A DNA stretch of 64,000 nt from Cervus elaphus (lineage: Eukaryota > Chordata > Mammalia > Artiodactyla > Cervidae): NCBI RefSeq assembly GCF_910594005.1, contig NC_057847.1:53210001-53274000 (forward strand), written 5' to 3'. Shown here piece by piece: positions 1-10,800 of this stretch (within the stretch, counting starts at the first letter, position 1; each line of letters opens with the position of its first letter). The position numbers and the translations under genes are program-made. The notes beneath the pieces are model-generated. The model was not told where the DNA came from, did not search any database, and was given only the letters and a program-made list of their open reading frames with translations.

Positions 1-181
1 AGTTACAATTCCATCACCTCCACTAGTTTTGTTTGTTAGTGATGCTTCCTAAGGCCCAGTTGACTTCACATTCCAGGATATCTGGCTCTAGGTGAGTGAT
101 CACACCATCTCGGCTATCTGTGTCATTAAGATTGTTTTTGTACAGTTCTTCTGTGTATTCTTGCCACCTCTTCTTAATATC

Positions 182-1284
182 TTATACTTCGGTTAGGGCC
201 ATACCATTTCTGTCCTTTATTGTGCCCATCTTTGCATAAAATGTTCCCTTGGTATCTCTAAATTTCTTGAAGAGATCTCTAGTCTTTCCCATTCTATTGT
301 TTTCTTCTATTTCTTTGCAGTGATCATTGAGGAAGGCTTTCTTATCTGTCTTTGCTATTCTTTGGAACTCTGCATTCAGATGGGTATATCCTTCCTTTTC
401 TCTTTTGTCTTTCATGTCTCTTTTTTCTCAGCTATTTGTATGGCCTCCTTAGACAACCATTTTGCCTTTTTGCAATTTTTTTTTTTTTTTTTTGAGGGAG
501 GAGAATGGTCTTGATCACTGCCTACTGTACAGTGTCATGAACCTCCCTCCATAGTTCTTCAAGCACTCTGTCTATCAGATCTAATCCCTTGAATCTATTT
601 GTCCCTTCCACTGTATAATTGTATGGGATTTGATTTAGGTCATACCTCAATTGTCTAGTGGTTTTCCCTACTTTCTTCAATTTAAGTATGAAATTTGCAA
701 TAACGACTTCATGATCTGAGCCACAGTCAGCTCCTGGTCTTGATTTTCTTACTGTATAGAGCTTCTCCATCTTTGGCTGCAAAAATATCAATCTGATTTC
801 GGTACTGACCATCTGGTAATGTCCATGTGTAGTGTCTTCTCTTGTGTTGTTGGAAGAGTGTGTTTGCCATGATCAGTGAGTTCTCTCAGCTAAACTCTGT
901 TAGCCTTTGCCCTGCTTCATTTTGTACTCCAAGGCCAAATTTGGTTGTTACTCCAAGTGTCTCTTAACCTCCTAGTTTTCATTCCAGTCCCCGATCATGA
1001 AAGGACATCTTTTTGGGTATTAGTTCTAGAAGGTCTTGCAGGTCTTCATAGAATCATTCAGCTTCAGCTTCTTCAGCATTACTGGTTGGGCAATAGACTT
1101 GGATTACTGTGATACTGAATGGTTTGCCTTGGAAACGAACAGAGATCATTCTGTCGTTTTTGAGATTGCACCCAAGTACTGCATTTCGGACTCTCTTGTT
1201 GACTATGAGGGCTACTCCATTTCTTCTAAGGGATTCTTGCCCACAGGAGTAGATATAATGGTCATCTGAGTTAAATTCACCCAT
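182..1284 (-). pseudogene. BovB endonuclease and linker coding remnant
   Basis: Three open stretches on the minus strand, 1284-1054, 812-522 and 415-182, are successive parts of one BovB ORF2 in different frames. The first carries the endonuclease N-terminal half, with the phrase GEFNSDDHYIY followed by NKRVRNAVLGCNLKNDRMISV and ITVIQVYCPTSNAEEAE. The second contains the catalytic GSDHE block (SDH at 711-719) that ends APE-type endonucleases. The third is the basic linker with LNAEFQRIAK and KTRDLFKKFRDTKGTF. In the family this enzyme nicks the target DNA so that reverse transcription can start there. Frameshifts separate the blocks, so no functional protein is expected. Confidence 0.85.
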
Positions 1285-1418
1285 TCCAGTTCACTTTAGT
1301 TCACTGATTCCTAAAACATCGATGTTCATTCTTGCTATCTCCTATTTGACCACTTCTAATTTGCCTTGATTCATGGACCTAAATTCCAGGTTGCTATGCA
1401 ATATTGCTCTTTACAGCA

Positions 1419-1709
1419 TCAGACTTTACTTCCATCATCAGTCACATCCACAACTGGGCATTGTTTTTGCTGTGGCTCTGTCTCTTCTTTCTTTCTGGAT
1501 TTATTTCTCCACTGATCTCCAGTAGCATATTGGGCACCTACCGACCTGGGGAGTTCATCTTTCAGTGTCCTATCTTTTTGCCTTGTCATACTGTTCATGG
1601 GGTTCTCAAGGCAAGAATACTGAAGTGGTTTGCCATTCCCTTCTCCAGTGGATGTTTCGTCAGAACTCTCTACCATGACCCGTCTGTCTTGGATGGCCCT
1701 ACATGGCAT
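1419..1709 (-). pseudogene. BovB leader reading frame upstream of endonuclease
   Basis: A 96-codon open stretch just 5' of the endonuclease on the minus strand. It contains the peptide stretch GEGNGKPLQYSCLENPMNSM, the same peptide encoded by one frame of Bov-tA SINEs (GEGNGNPLQYSCLENPMDGG). This is direct evidence that the SINE core and the BovB 5' region are homologous. In BovB this segment lies before the endonuclease; whether it is translated is unknown to me. A stop separates it from the endonuclease frame here. Confidence 0.5.
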
Positions 1710-1974
1710 GGCTCATAGTTTCATTGAGTTAGACAAGGCTGTGGTCCACGTGATCAGTTTAATTAGTTTTCTGTGATTGTGGTTTTCAATCTGTCTGCCC
1801 TCTGTTGGATAGGAATAAGAAGCTTATGGAAGCTTCCTGATGGGAGAGACTGACTGAGGGGGAAACTGGGTCTTGTTCTGATGGGCGGGGCCATGCTCAG
1901 TAAAGCTTTAATCCATTTTCTGTTGATGGGCGGGGCTCTGCTCCCTCCCTGTTGTTTGACCTGAGACCAAACTA

Positions 1975-2640
1975 TGGTGGGGCTAATGAAGATAATGGAG
2001 ACCTCCTTCAAAGGGTCCTATGCATGCAGTGCCCTCAACCCTGCAGCAGGCCCCTCCTGACCCACCCCTCTGCCACAGACTCTTGGACACTCACAGGCAA
2101 GTCTGGGTCAGTCTCTTGTGATGTCACTGCTCCTTTTTTCTGGGTCCTGGTGCACACAAGGTTTTGTTTGTGCCGCAAGAGCCTGCTTCCCCAGTCCTGT
2201 GTAAGTTCTGTAATCAAATCCCACTGGCCTCCAAAGTCATATTCTCTGGGCATTCTCAGTCCCTTTGACAGATCCCCAGGGTGGTAAATTTGTTGTGGGT
2301 CCTAGAACTTTCTTAACAGTGCGAGAATTTCTTTGGTATAATTGTTCTGCAGTGTGTGGGTCGTCTGCTCGGCAGCTTTATGGTGGGTTAATGGCGACCT
2401 CCTCCTAGAGGGCTTATACCACAGGCTGTGTGACCCAGGTAGCTGCACCCAGAGCCCCTGCCCCTGCTGCAGGCCACTGCTGACCAGTACCGCCACAGGA
2501 GACTCAAACACAGGTCTGGCCCAGTCTCTGTGGGGTCTCTGGGTCCTGGTACATACAAGGTTTTGTTTGAGCCCTCTGAGAGTCTCTGGCGGGTATGGGG
2601 TTTGATTCAAAATGTGATTTCACCCCTCTTACCATCTTGT
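1975..2640 (-). repeat. Two diverged tandem modules in the BovB 5' UTR
   Basis: Within the BovB 5' UTR the stretch at about 1975-2230 and the stretch at about 2385-2600 share the same order of landmarks: a GGxTAATG-like start with GACCTCCT, then a block reading CTGCAGGCC or similar, CTGACC, GCCACAG, GACTC, a GGGTCCTGGT block and finally CACAAGGTTTTGTTTG or TACAAGGTTTTGTTTG. They are imperfect repeats of one module. Tandem promoter-like monomers are common in LINE 5' UTRs; that reading is inference. Confidence 0.6.
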
Positions 2641-2676
2641 TAGGGCTAATGCTTTGCCCTTGGAGAAACCTTGCTA

Positions 2677-3036
2677 GGGCTTTCCCGGTAGCTCAGTTGG
2701 TAAAGATCTGCCTGCAATGCAGGAGACCCTGGTTTGATTTCTCGGTCAGGAAGATCTGCTGCAGAAGGGATAGGCTACCCACTCCAGTATTCTTGGGCTT
2801 CCCTAGTGGCTCAGCTGGTAAAGAATCTGCCTGCAATATAGAAGAACTGTGTTGGGAAGATCTCCTGGAGAAGAGAAAGGCTACCCACTCCAGTATTCTT
2901 GGGCTTCCCTAGTGGCTCAGCTGGTAAAGAATCTGCCTGCAATATAGAAGAACTGTGTTGGGAAGATCTCCTGGAGAAGAGAAAGGCTACCCACTCCAGT
3001 ATTCTGGCCAAGAGGATTTCATGGACTATACAGTCT
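2677..3036 (+). mobile_element. Bov-tA SINE with triplicated tRNA-derived head
   Basis: The Bov-tA head (GGCTTCCCTAGTGGCTCAG, then AAAGAATCTGCCTGCAAT and ending CCACTCCAGTATTCTT) occurs three times: 2677-2794, 2795-2900 and 2901-3006. Only the last copy continues into the SINE 3' part (GGCCAAGAGGATTTCATGG). Units 2 and 3 have a period of exactly 106 bp and I see no differences between them, while unit 1 is diverged and 12 bp longer. This points to one older internal duplication and one recent one. Confidence 0.85.
2795..3005 (+). repeat. 106-bp perfect tandem duplication inside the SINE
   Basis: Two adjacent copies, 2795-2900 and 2901-3005, read identically base by base. Because the flanking repeats are visibly decayed, identity here implies a recent tandem duplication, or an assembly artefact in a region prone to collapse or expansion. 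Confidence 0.85.
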
Positions 3037-3930
3037 CAAAGAAAAATCAAATACAGTGATGGCTATAATTTATTTACAGAATAAAGCAAATATTTACCCA
3101 CATTTTAGATAAACTTTCTTACATGACATCAAGTTGGGTAAATAAATAGTGTAAATCAATTTCACAATGCTATATTATTCTTAAAAGGCCATCAAAATTA
3201 AAATACACTTCAAATATATATATTAAATATCTGTAAAAGAATGAAGACTTGGTATTACCTTTAGTTTGATCTGCACTTATTATTCCTTAAGTCAATATTT
3301 TAAAATTATGTATTACATTGCCCATGATCCCAAGATTTAAATTACTTTATTTTTCAGTAATATCTTGTTTCTACATTTATTTCATGATTATGAAATTGAA
3401 ATTTTTAACTTACCAAAATTTTCACAGCTAAACAGGATTGGAACCTGGCACTTCTGATGCCAAATTCAGTTTTCTTCCCTTAAATAGATGTTAACTTTAA
3501 TCAATGAAATCATTGCAACCTTAACTATACTTATTCTAAAAAGCCATTTTGTGGCAAATAATACAGGTAGCGGGCAGTTCTGTTTTCAATTTGTACTGTG
3601 CCAAATTGAGTTTGACTTGTTGACACGTTGCTTTGCAAAAGTTTTGTGTAACTTGTTTCTCACACGTGGTCTATTTTTGCAGTAATGTAGATTTAAGTAC
3701 TAATCTCATTCACAACTGTGTCCAGGATGGGGAATGAATGCCTGTGCCACAGCATTAAAATCCATACAAAAGAGGAATAAAGTCTCCACTGCAGAGAGCC
3801 TTTGTTTACTTACCCACAACCAATAAATTAAGGAGTTCATTATGGTTAGCATTCACTTATCTGAACAAACTGTTTCCATAGAGTGCTGGGGATGAGTTCC
3901 TACTCCAAATTCCTGGAGGAGAGTCAAGTC
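3037..3930. other. AT-rich DNA without genes
   Basis: No coding potential or young repeat is visible. A short stretch at about 3425-3482 (GGATTGGAACCTGGCACTTC) resembles the conserved part of an MIR in reverse orientation, but it is too short to be certain. Confidence 0.5.
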
Positions 3931-3978
3931 TATGTTTAAAGAAAAGAGAGCCCTGAGCAACCACATTCATCTGCCTAC

Positions 3979-4244
3979 CTGCCCTGGAGAAATTTTGTTC
4001 CAGTTCTTATCCAGAGCAGAGCCACAATTCTCAATATTTTGCTTAAGGCTTTTAGGAGCACCCCTGGTGGCTCAGACAATGAAGAATCTGCCTACAAAGC
4101 AGGAGACCCAGATTCAATCCCTAGGATGCAAAGATCCACTGAAGAAGGGAATGGTTACCCACTCTAATATCTGTCCTGGAGAAATTTTGTTCCATTTCTT
4201 ACCCAGAGCAGAGCCACTCTTCTCAACGTCTTTCTTAGGGCTTA
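3979..4244 (+). repeat. 74-bp direct repeats flanking a Bov-tA head
   Basis: The sequence at 3979-4052 (CTGCCCTGGAGAAATTTTGT onward) recurs with about a dozen differences at 4171-4244 (CTGTCCTGGAGAAATTTTGT onward), a period of 192 bp. A truncated Bov-tA lies between them. The repeats are far longer than a target-site duplication. At the right SINE edge the direct repeat begins where a normal Bov-tA would read TTGCCTGGAGAAT, so the junction sits in shared sequence. Confidence 0.8.
4056..4170 (+). mobile_element. Bov-tA SINE fragment (head and core)
   Basis: It begins with GCACCCCTGGTGGCTCAGAC and runs through AAGAATCTGCC and CCAGATTCAATCCCTAGG to ACCCACTCTAATAT. The 3' part of the SINE is missing and replaced by the second copy of the flanking direct repeat. 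Confidence 0.8.
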
Positions 4245-4371
4245 CCTGCTCTTAATGGGAGGGATTCTGTCGACTGCAAAGGCAAAGTTTGTGGAGGAGG
4301 GAGGGATGAACAAACTATAGAGCTAAGAAATTATAGAACAAAGAACAAATTATACTCTCCATATGAGATAA

Positions 4372-4532
4372 ATGGGGACAGAGGAAAGAGCTTAATGGAG
4401 AAGAAAGAGGAAGATCAAAGAGGAGATGGGGAGAAAGAGGAGGAAGAAACCAAGATGAAGGAGGGAGAAATTAGAGGGGGAAAGGGACTGAGAAGGGAGA
4501 AAAGGAAGGGAAAAAGAGAAATCACGATGGCA
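4372..4532 (+). repeat. Purine-rich GA tract
   Basis: About 160 bp consisting mostly of GAGGAA, GAAAGAGG and AGGGAG runs on the plus strand. It is low-complexity sequence; open frames across it on either strand are a compositional effect. Confidence 0.75.
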
Positions 4533-5114
4533 AAAAAAATTCAAACCAAGGAGTAGAGTGGGAGACAGGTTGTGAGATGATGGGAAAGTGCATGATGATC
4601 CAGATACCAAAAATACAAACTGTCATGAATTGAGTTGTCATTTGTTCTTTTATCCCAACTAAGATCCCACCTGCTTTCCCTACTTTCTCATGGAAACGTG
4701 TGGACTACACTATGGATGCTCCTTCCCTGACAGAGTTCTCATTTTCTCTCCCAGCCCTTAGACCAACCTTGGTAGACAAGACATAAAAGCATGGTCATTG
4801 CATCAGTGGCACTGTCCAATAATAACAACAAGGGAAAAGGGAAAAAATGGCATTAATTCCTATAAGCAGACTAGGTTAGAGATATGTCAAGGAGGTGCTC
4901 GTAAAATCAGGAATCATTTCAATTCTCAACAAAGTTAACAAACATCTTGGTAATTTGTTACTTAAATCACCTCATCTTTTGTAAGTATAATTCCCTCAAG
5001 GTCAGAAAAGTATTGTAGACAGAAGGAAGCACTAAGAAATGTGATATATTTTTTTTCTTTATGCATATATTTTAAGGTTCTTCTGTGTAATATCCCATGG
5101 GACCAACCAAAGCT
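4533..5114. other. No gene seen
   Basis: AT-rich DNA without a recognisable repeat family or coding signal. Confidence 0.5.
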
Positions 5115-5228
5115 TCAGCTGTTCTATTCCTTGCTGACTTTTTCACTATGTTCACAGGGTACTCAAGGCAAGAATACTGAAGTGGTTTGCCATTCCCTTC
5201 TCCAGTGAACCACATTTTTTTCAGGCCC
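5115..5228 (-). mobile_element. Inverted BovB 5' piece (possible twin-priming inversion)
   Basis: On the minus strand this reads as the BovB leader: TTCACTGGAGAAGGGAATGG, then CAAACCACTTCAGTATTCTT and GCCTTGAGTACCC. It matches the equivalent BovB block at 1598-1653 and has the BovB rather than the SINE version of the text (ACTTCAGTATTCTTGCCTTG). It lies directly upstream of a plus-strand BovB that begins in the next segment of the same leader, as expected when the 5' end of one insertion was inverted. Confidence 0.65.
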
Positions 5229-5385
5229 TAACTAGTAAGGATATGCCCCCTTCAGTTGCTCCACATTGCCAGACAACATGGCCAGCACCCTGGTTTTCCT
5301 CCTGCTGGTCCTTGTTGAGCATGTAAACATTCATCAACTGCTGGGAGTCAGTCAACATGCTGCCTGGGGGCCAGAGCAAAGGCCC
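5229..5385. other. Unassigned filler between inverted and forward BovB
   Basis: About 157 bp, GC-richer than its surroundings, that I cannot match to BovB or to any other repeat here. It is open on the plus strand from an ATG at 5266 (a hydrophobic start MASTLVFLLLVLVEHV) running into the BovB leader. I regard this as chance, but its origin is unexplained. Confidence 0.4.
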
Positions 5386-5682
5386 ATCAAAAGGCAAAAA
5401 TGTGTGACACTGGAAGATGAGCCTCCCAGGGTGGTAGGTGTCCAATATGCTAATGGGGAAGAGATAACTCCATGAAGAATGATGCAGCTGGGACAAAGTA
5501 GAAAAAATTCTCACTTGTGGATGTGTCTGTCTTGTGGTGAAAGTAAAGTCTGATGCTATAAAGAACAATATTGTATAGGAACGTGAAATGTTAAGTCCGT
5601 GGATTCAGGTAAATTGGATATGGTCAAGCAGGAGGTGGTAAGATAGAATATCAACATCTTTGGAATCAGTGAACTAAAATGG

Positions 5683-6432
5683 ATGGGAATGGGCAAATTT
5701 AATTCAGATAAGCATTATATCTGTTACTTGGCAAGAATCCCTGAGAAATGGAGTAGCCCTCATAGTCAACAAAAGAGTCTGAAGTACAGTACTTGGCTGC
5801 AATGTCAAAAACAACAGAATGATTTCGGTTCATTTCCTAGGCAAACCATTCAGCATCACAGTAATCCAAGTCTATGCACCAACCAATAATGCTTAAGAAA
5901 CTTAAGTTGGATGGTTCTATGAAGACCCAGAAGATCTTCTAGAACTAACACCCAAAAAAGATGTCCTTTTCATCATAGGGGACTAGAATGCAAAAGTAGA
6001 CAGACAGGAGATACCTGGAGTAACAGGTAAGTTTGGCTTTGCAGTACAGAATGAAGCAGTGTAAAGGCTAACAGTTTTGCCAAGAGAATGCTCTAGTCAT
6101 AACAAGCACCTCTTCCAACAACACAAAAGACGACACTACACATGGACATCTCCAGGTGGTCAATACCAAAATCAGATTGATTATATTATTTGCAGCCAAA
6201 GATGGAGAGCTCTATACAGACAGCAAAAACAAGACCTGGAGCTGACTATGGCTCAGATCATGAACTAATGGCAAAATTCAGCCTCAAATTAAAGAACACA
6301 GGAAAAACTAGTAGGCCAGTCAGGGAGGACCTAAATCAAATCCCTTATAATTACACAGTGGAGGTGACAAATAGATTCAAGGGATTAGATCTGGTAGACA
6401 GAGTGCCTGAAGAACTATGGATGGAGGTTTGA
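5683..6432 (+). pseudogene. BovB endonuclease remnant
   Basis: Broken frames encode the endonuclease: MGMGKFNSDKHYICYLARIP at 5683, a middle block HKRRHYTWTSPGGQYQNQID at about 6122-6181, and the C-terminal block RPGADYGSDHEL with the catalytic SDH at 6253-6261, followed by the conserved LNQIPYNYTVEVTNRFKGLD. Stops occur at the APTSNAEEAE equivalent (about 5890) and between blocks. The family function is target-site nicking; this copy cannot make it. Confidence 0.85.
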
Positions 6433-6660
6433 AACACTGTAAAGGTGGTGGTGACCAAAACATCCCTCAGAAAGAGAAATGCAATAAGACAAAGTGGTTG
6501 TCTGAGGAAGCCCACAAATACCTGAGAAAAGAAGAGAAACAAATGGCAAAGGAGAAAGGAAAAGATATGCCCAACCAAATGCAGAGTTCCAGAGACTATC
6601 AAGGAGATATAAGAAAGCCTTCTTAAGTGAATAATGCAAAGAAATAGATGAAACAATAGC

Positions 6661-8290
6661 ATGGAAAAGACTAGAGATCTCATCAAGAAAATTAAAGATA
6701 CCAAGAGAACATTTCATGCAAAGATGGGCACAATAAAGGACAGAAAAGGTATGGACCTAACAAAAGTAGAAGATATTAAGAGGTGGCAAGAATACACAGA
6801 AGAACTGTACAAAAAAGGTCTTAATGACTCAGATAACTATGATGGTGTGGTCACCCACCTAGAGCCAGAAATCCTGCAGTGTGAAGTCAAGTGGGCCTTT
6901 GGAAGCATTACTCCAAAAAAACCTTGTAGAGGTGATGGAATTCCAGCTGAGCTATGTAAAAATCCTAAAAGATGATGCTGTTAAAGTGCTGTACTCAATA
7001 TGCCAGCAAATTTGGAAAACTCAGCAGTGGCCACAGGACTGGAAAAGGTCAATTTTCATTCCAATCCCAAAGAAAGACAATGCCAAAGAATGTTCAAATT
7101 ACTATACAATTGCACTCATTTCACATACTTGCAAGATTATGTTCAAAATCCTTCCAGCTAGGATTCAACAGTAAGTAAACCAAGAACATCCAGATATGCA
7201 AGCTCCATTTAGAGAAGGAAGAGGAACCAGAGATCAAATTGCCAACATGCACTGGATTACAGAAAAGCAAAGGAATTTTAAAAAATAAAATAAAAATCAA
7301 CTTCTGCTTCATTGACTATGCTAAAGCTTTGTGTGGATCACAACAAACTGCGGAAAATTCTTAAAGAGATGGGGATAGCAGACCATTTTACCTGCCTCCT
7401 GAGAAACCTGTATGCAGGACAAGAAGCAACAGTTAGAACCTTGCATGGAACTATGAACTGGTTCAAAATTGGGGAACAAGTACATGAAGGCTGTATATTG
7501 CCACCCTGCTTATTTAACGTATATGACGAACACATCTGGGCTGGATGTGAAATGCTGGACTGGATGAAGAACAAGTTGTATTCAAGACGGCTGGGAGAAA
7601 TATCAACACCCTCAGATACACAGATGATACCTCTTTGATGACAAAGGGAATAGGAACTAAAGAACCTTTTGCTGAAGGTGAAAGAGATAGTAAAAAAGCT
7701 GGCTTAAAATTCAACATTCAGAAAACTAAGAGCATGGCATCTGGTCCTATCACCTCATGGGAAATAGATGGGGAGACAGTGGAAACAGTGTCAGACTTCA
7801 TTTTTTTAGGGCCCCAAAATCATTGCAGATCATGAGTGCAGCCATGAAATTAAAAGACGCTTACTCCTGGGAAGGAAAGTGATGACCAACCTAGATAGGA
7901 TATTAAAAAGCAGAGACATTACTTTGCCAACAAAGGTCTGTCTGGTCAAGGCTACGATTTTTCCAGTGGTCATGTATGGATGTGAGAGTTGGACTATAAA
8001 GAAAGCTGAGCGCTGAAAAATTGATGATTTTGAACTATGGTGTTGGAGAAGACTCTTGAGAGTCCCTTGGACTGCAAGGAGATCCAACCAGTCCATCCTA
8101 AAGGAGATCAGTCCTGGGTGTTCATTGGAAGGACTGATGCTGAAGCTGAAACTCCAGTACTTTGGCCACCTCATGCAAAGAGTTGACTCATTGGAAAAGA
8201 CCCTGATGCTGGGAGGGATTGGGGGCAGGAGGAGAAGGGGACAATAGAGGATGGTATGGTTGGATGGCATCATCAACTCGATGGACATGC
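6661..8290 (+). pseudogene. BovB reverse transcriptase and C-terminal remnant
   Basis: Frames 6661-6975, 6881-7174, 7312-7638, 7635-7835 and 8056-8247 together cover linker, RT and C-terminal region. Landmarks are QIWKTQQWPQDWKRSIFIPI (RT start), the finger and palm blocks, and GCILPPCLFNVY. The catalytic box reads YTDD at 7617-7628, where intact BovB copies have YADD. The C-terminal block has RVPWTARRSNQSILKEISPG and GGIGGRRRRGQ. Several frameshifts separate the pieces. Confidence 0.85.
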
Positions 8291-8398
8291 GTTTGAGTAA
8301 ACTCCGGAAGTTGGTGTTGGACAGGGAGGCCTGGCATGCTGCAATTCATGGGGTTGCAAAGAGTCAGACAATACTGAGCGACTGAACTGAACTGAATT

Positions 8399-10800
8399 GT
8401 GTCAACCAATTTGTAAAATAAACAAGTTTGGACAAGTAATTTTGAGTGGCTTATACCTCTGACATTGAGAGATTCATATATTTATCAATTTTTTTTGACA
8501 AAAAGAATTCAAAACAATAGGAGGAAATAAGTAATGAAAGGTAAATAGAAAATAAATATAAATTATGTACATGAATAACTTGATAAACAATTGATAAAAG
8601 TTAGTGTGGGACTTTTAACGCAATACATTTTTCAATTAGACTTAATGATAAAGAAGCTATAAGACAGTTCTTTATTTTATTCTATATTAGCATTTAACTA
8701 TGATGCAAGGAGTGAGCTTATTGGTGCCTGATATGGTACCTAGAAGCCAAAAAGTGTTCAGTAAATGTTTGTGATATGAAAGAATAAAACATTTCCCACT
8801 GTTATTAGGGAATCAATTTTTGTGATTCTTTCAAAATGATGCAAGTTGCTTTTTTTTCTTTTAATTAGGCAATGTGGGAAGTTCCCTCCCTTCATTTTGG
8901 ACATATTCCTAAAGTAGTAGAATTATTTGCCTAATAAATTTTGCTCTCAAATATTAGTAATAAGGGGACATTTGTCAGTGAAATCAATGGCTATTCTCAT
9001 TTAATAATCCTGAAGGAAACTATCTGCTTCATAACAGTAGCTTGGTTAAATTAAGTAGATGGTCATAAATAGATAGCTACTCTTCCATTTAGGGAAGAAC
9101 AGAATTTGGAAGATGAGCAGAAAAGGAAAGTCAAGGTTAATTCTAAACATACTTTCTGACTTTACATAAAATCTACTAAAAACCTCTTCTGCTTACTCCC
9201 ACGCCTTGCCTGCTATTAGATGCGTATGGAAATTTATGATTCTTCTACTAGAAATACACACTTTTATTAGGAAACTTACCACATAAAAAGAGATTCAAAC
9301 CATTTAATGTGTAAAGAACCATTCAGACAAAATGGAGAAATACTTTGAATTCGAATTTTCTTGAGAGGGACCAAATGGTACCAATATCCATTCTAATTAT
9401 AAAATTAAAACTTCAATGATGAATTATGCTTCATTCAGAGAAGGAACAGGGTAAGAAAAAATTATGATTCCAGGATATGAATTTTGCATAAGTTTGTTTG
9501 CACTCTCAAATAGACTATAATCATCTAATCGAATAAGCTTTGAAAATGTAATCTTCTTTATCTCACTCCTTCCCCTATTCTTTCCCCCTTATCTCTTTTA
9601 CCTACCACAACTTCTTTTATACTTTGAAATACACTGCCTTTCTAACCAGTTGACTAACAACATGAACCCATTAGCTATGTGATGTTATCCTGAATTGCTG
9701 CAAATCCATGTATGATATATGGTAGATCTACAGCATACAGCACATGGGTCTTTTTTTTTCCCTATAAATAACAATGTTTGTTCTTTCATGTTCTGTTACT
9801 CTGTGTTAGAGATAGACTGGCATGCTACTGACTGACACCATTCCAGTCAGATCACACATAGTACAGTACAATCCAGCAGGAGTGATCATAAAAAGAATTC
9901 TCTCTCACCCTGGGAGGTTGACCTTTCCTGGTAAAGGTTGTAAGAAACGTATGGATGCTCACACTAATATTGCTCACAGCTTACCAGGCTCTGAATAAAA
10001 CACAGCTTTAGTAAGGGCAACTCCATGGACATTTTTGAGTAGGTTGAAAGGAGTGTAGTAAGGAGATATCAGCAAAAAGTACCTGCCAGCAAAGCCCATA
10101 GTGATAGAGTGCCATCAATACAAAAACCTTAAAAATACCAGCATTATCCAATTGCAAATGCATTGTAAGATAAAACATTTAAAATTCAGAATGCCTTTTT
10201 CCATTGTTGCTTTTATTCCCATGTTCCTTGGGAAGAGGACAAAATATACAAGTATATTTGTCTTAATAAGATTGTGCTTCTGTAAAAACATCATTAATCC
10301 TAAAGTAACTATAGATGGTACCTAAGGGTAAAGGAGGCAGAGTAAAACTAAAACTCAGTGTCTCTTTCCCACAATACATCCTCTCTGCTTCAGGAAAGAA
10401 AGGAAAGCCCATCACTGCCATGACTACCTCAAGGGTAACATAAAAGGGAGAAGTTCAATACGGCAGCCAAAGAGAGAAAGAGGATGAGTCTAATGTGGCT
10501 TGTATTTTTGCTCGTCGGCTATGCTTTCCCTCTCTCTCTCTAAACATAGCACTGGAGAGGCAATGTGAAGGAGCTAACTTTAAAGCAAACTACTCAGTCC
10601 ATAGAGAAACCTGGGATGACAGGGGGTCAATTACAAAAATCTATCAGGAGAAGTTCTACCCATCTACAGTGGCAGAATCTCAGGGGACAACTTAGAAAGG
10701 ACCACTGGGATTCCCCTATTATTTATACTCTCAGTTTAGGGGAGTGGCCGGAGAGGTAGCTGCCCATTATCAAAATCAAAGGAAGCTGACTATCTTAGGC
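8399..10800. other. AT-rich DNA without genes
   Basis: No gene or young repeat is recognisable. A stretch at about 8727-8790 (GTGCCTGATATGGTACCTAG, then GTTCAGTAAATGTTTG) looks like the 3' tail of an MIR or L2 in plus orientation. Confidence 0.5.

Larger units (their letters stand above)
1..2676 (-). mobile_element. BovB LINE (RTE clade), 5' half, cut by window edge
   Basis: Read on the minus strand this is the 5' part of a BovB non-LTR retrotransposon: a GC-richer 5' UTR (about 2676 down to 1750), a leader segment (about 1710-1400), the APE-like endonuclease region (about 1400-520) and the linker leading to the reverse transcriptase (about 415-1). The left window edge cuts it just before the RT. 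Family assignment rests on near-identity in recognisable blocks with the other BovB copies in this window. The coding part has several frame breaks and stops, so it is a dead copy. Position 2676 is taken as the element's 5' limit because a Bov-tA SINE starts at 2677. Confidence 0.9.
5386..8398 (+). mobile_element. BovB LINE, nearly full-length body, plus strand
   Basis: The most complete BovB here by extent: leader from about 5386, endonuclease (about 5560-6300), linker (about 6300-6780), RT (about 6840-7700), C-terminal region (about 7730-8290) and the 3' tail with ACTGAACTGAACTGAATTG at 8381-8399. The tail is the (CTGAA)n-type end seen also at 29243 and 62474. The body has many stops and frameshifts and small A-rich insertions, so it is an old dead copy. 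No clear target-site duplication was found. Confidence 0.93.

Noticed and set aside
182..514. Open frames on both strands at the window start as possible host genes
   Set aside because: They lie inside a decayed BovB; the minus frame is its linker region and the plus frame is its shadow.
1870..2600. GC-rich stretch as a CpG-island promoter of a host gene
   Set aside because: It is the 5' UTR of the BovB at 1-2676, and no host exon follows.
5266..5475. Open frame starting with a signal-peptide-like stretch (MASTLVFLLLVLVEHV)
   Set aside because: It runs from unassigned filler into the BovB leader, has no conserved domain and ends after 69 codons; chance is the simpler reading.
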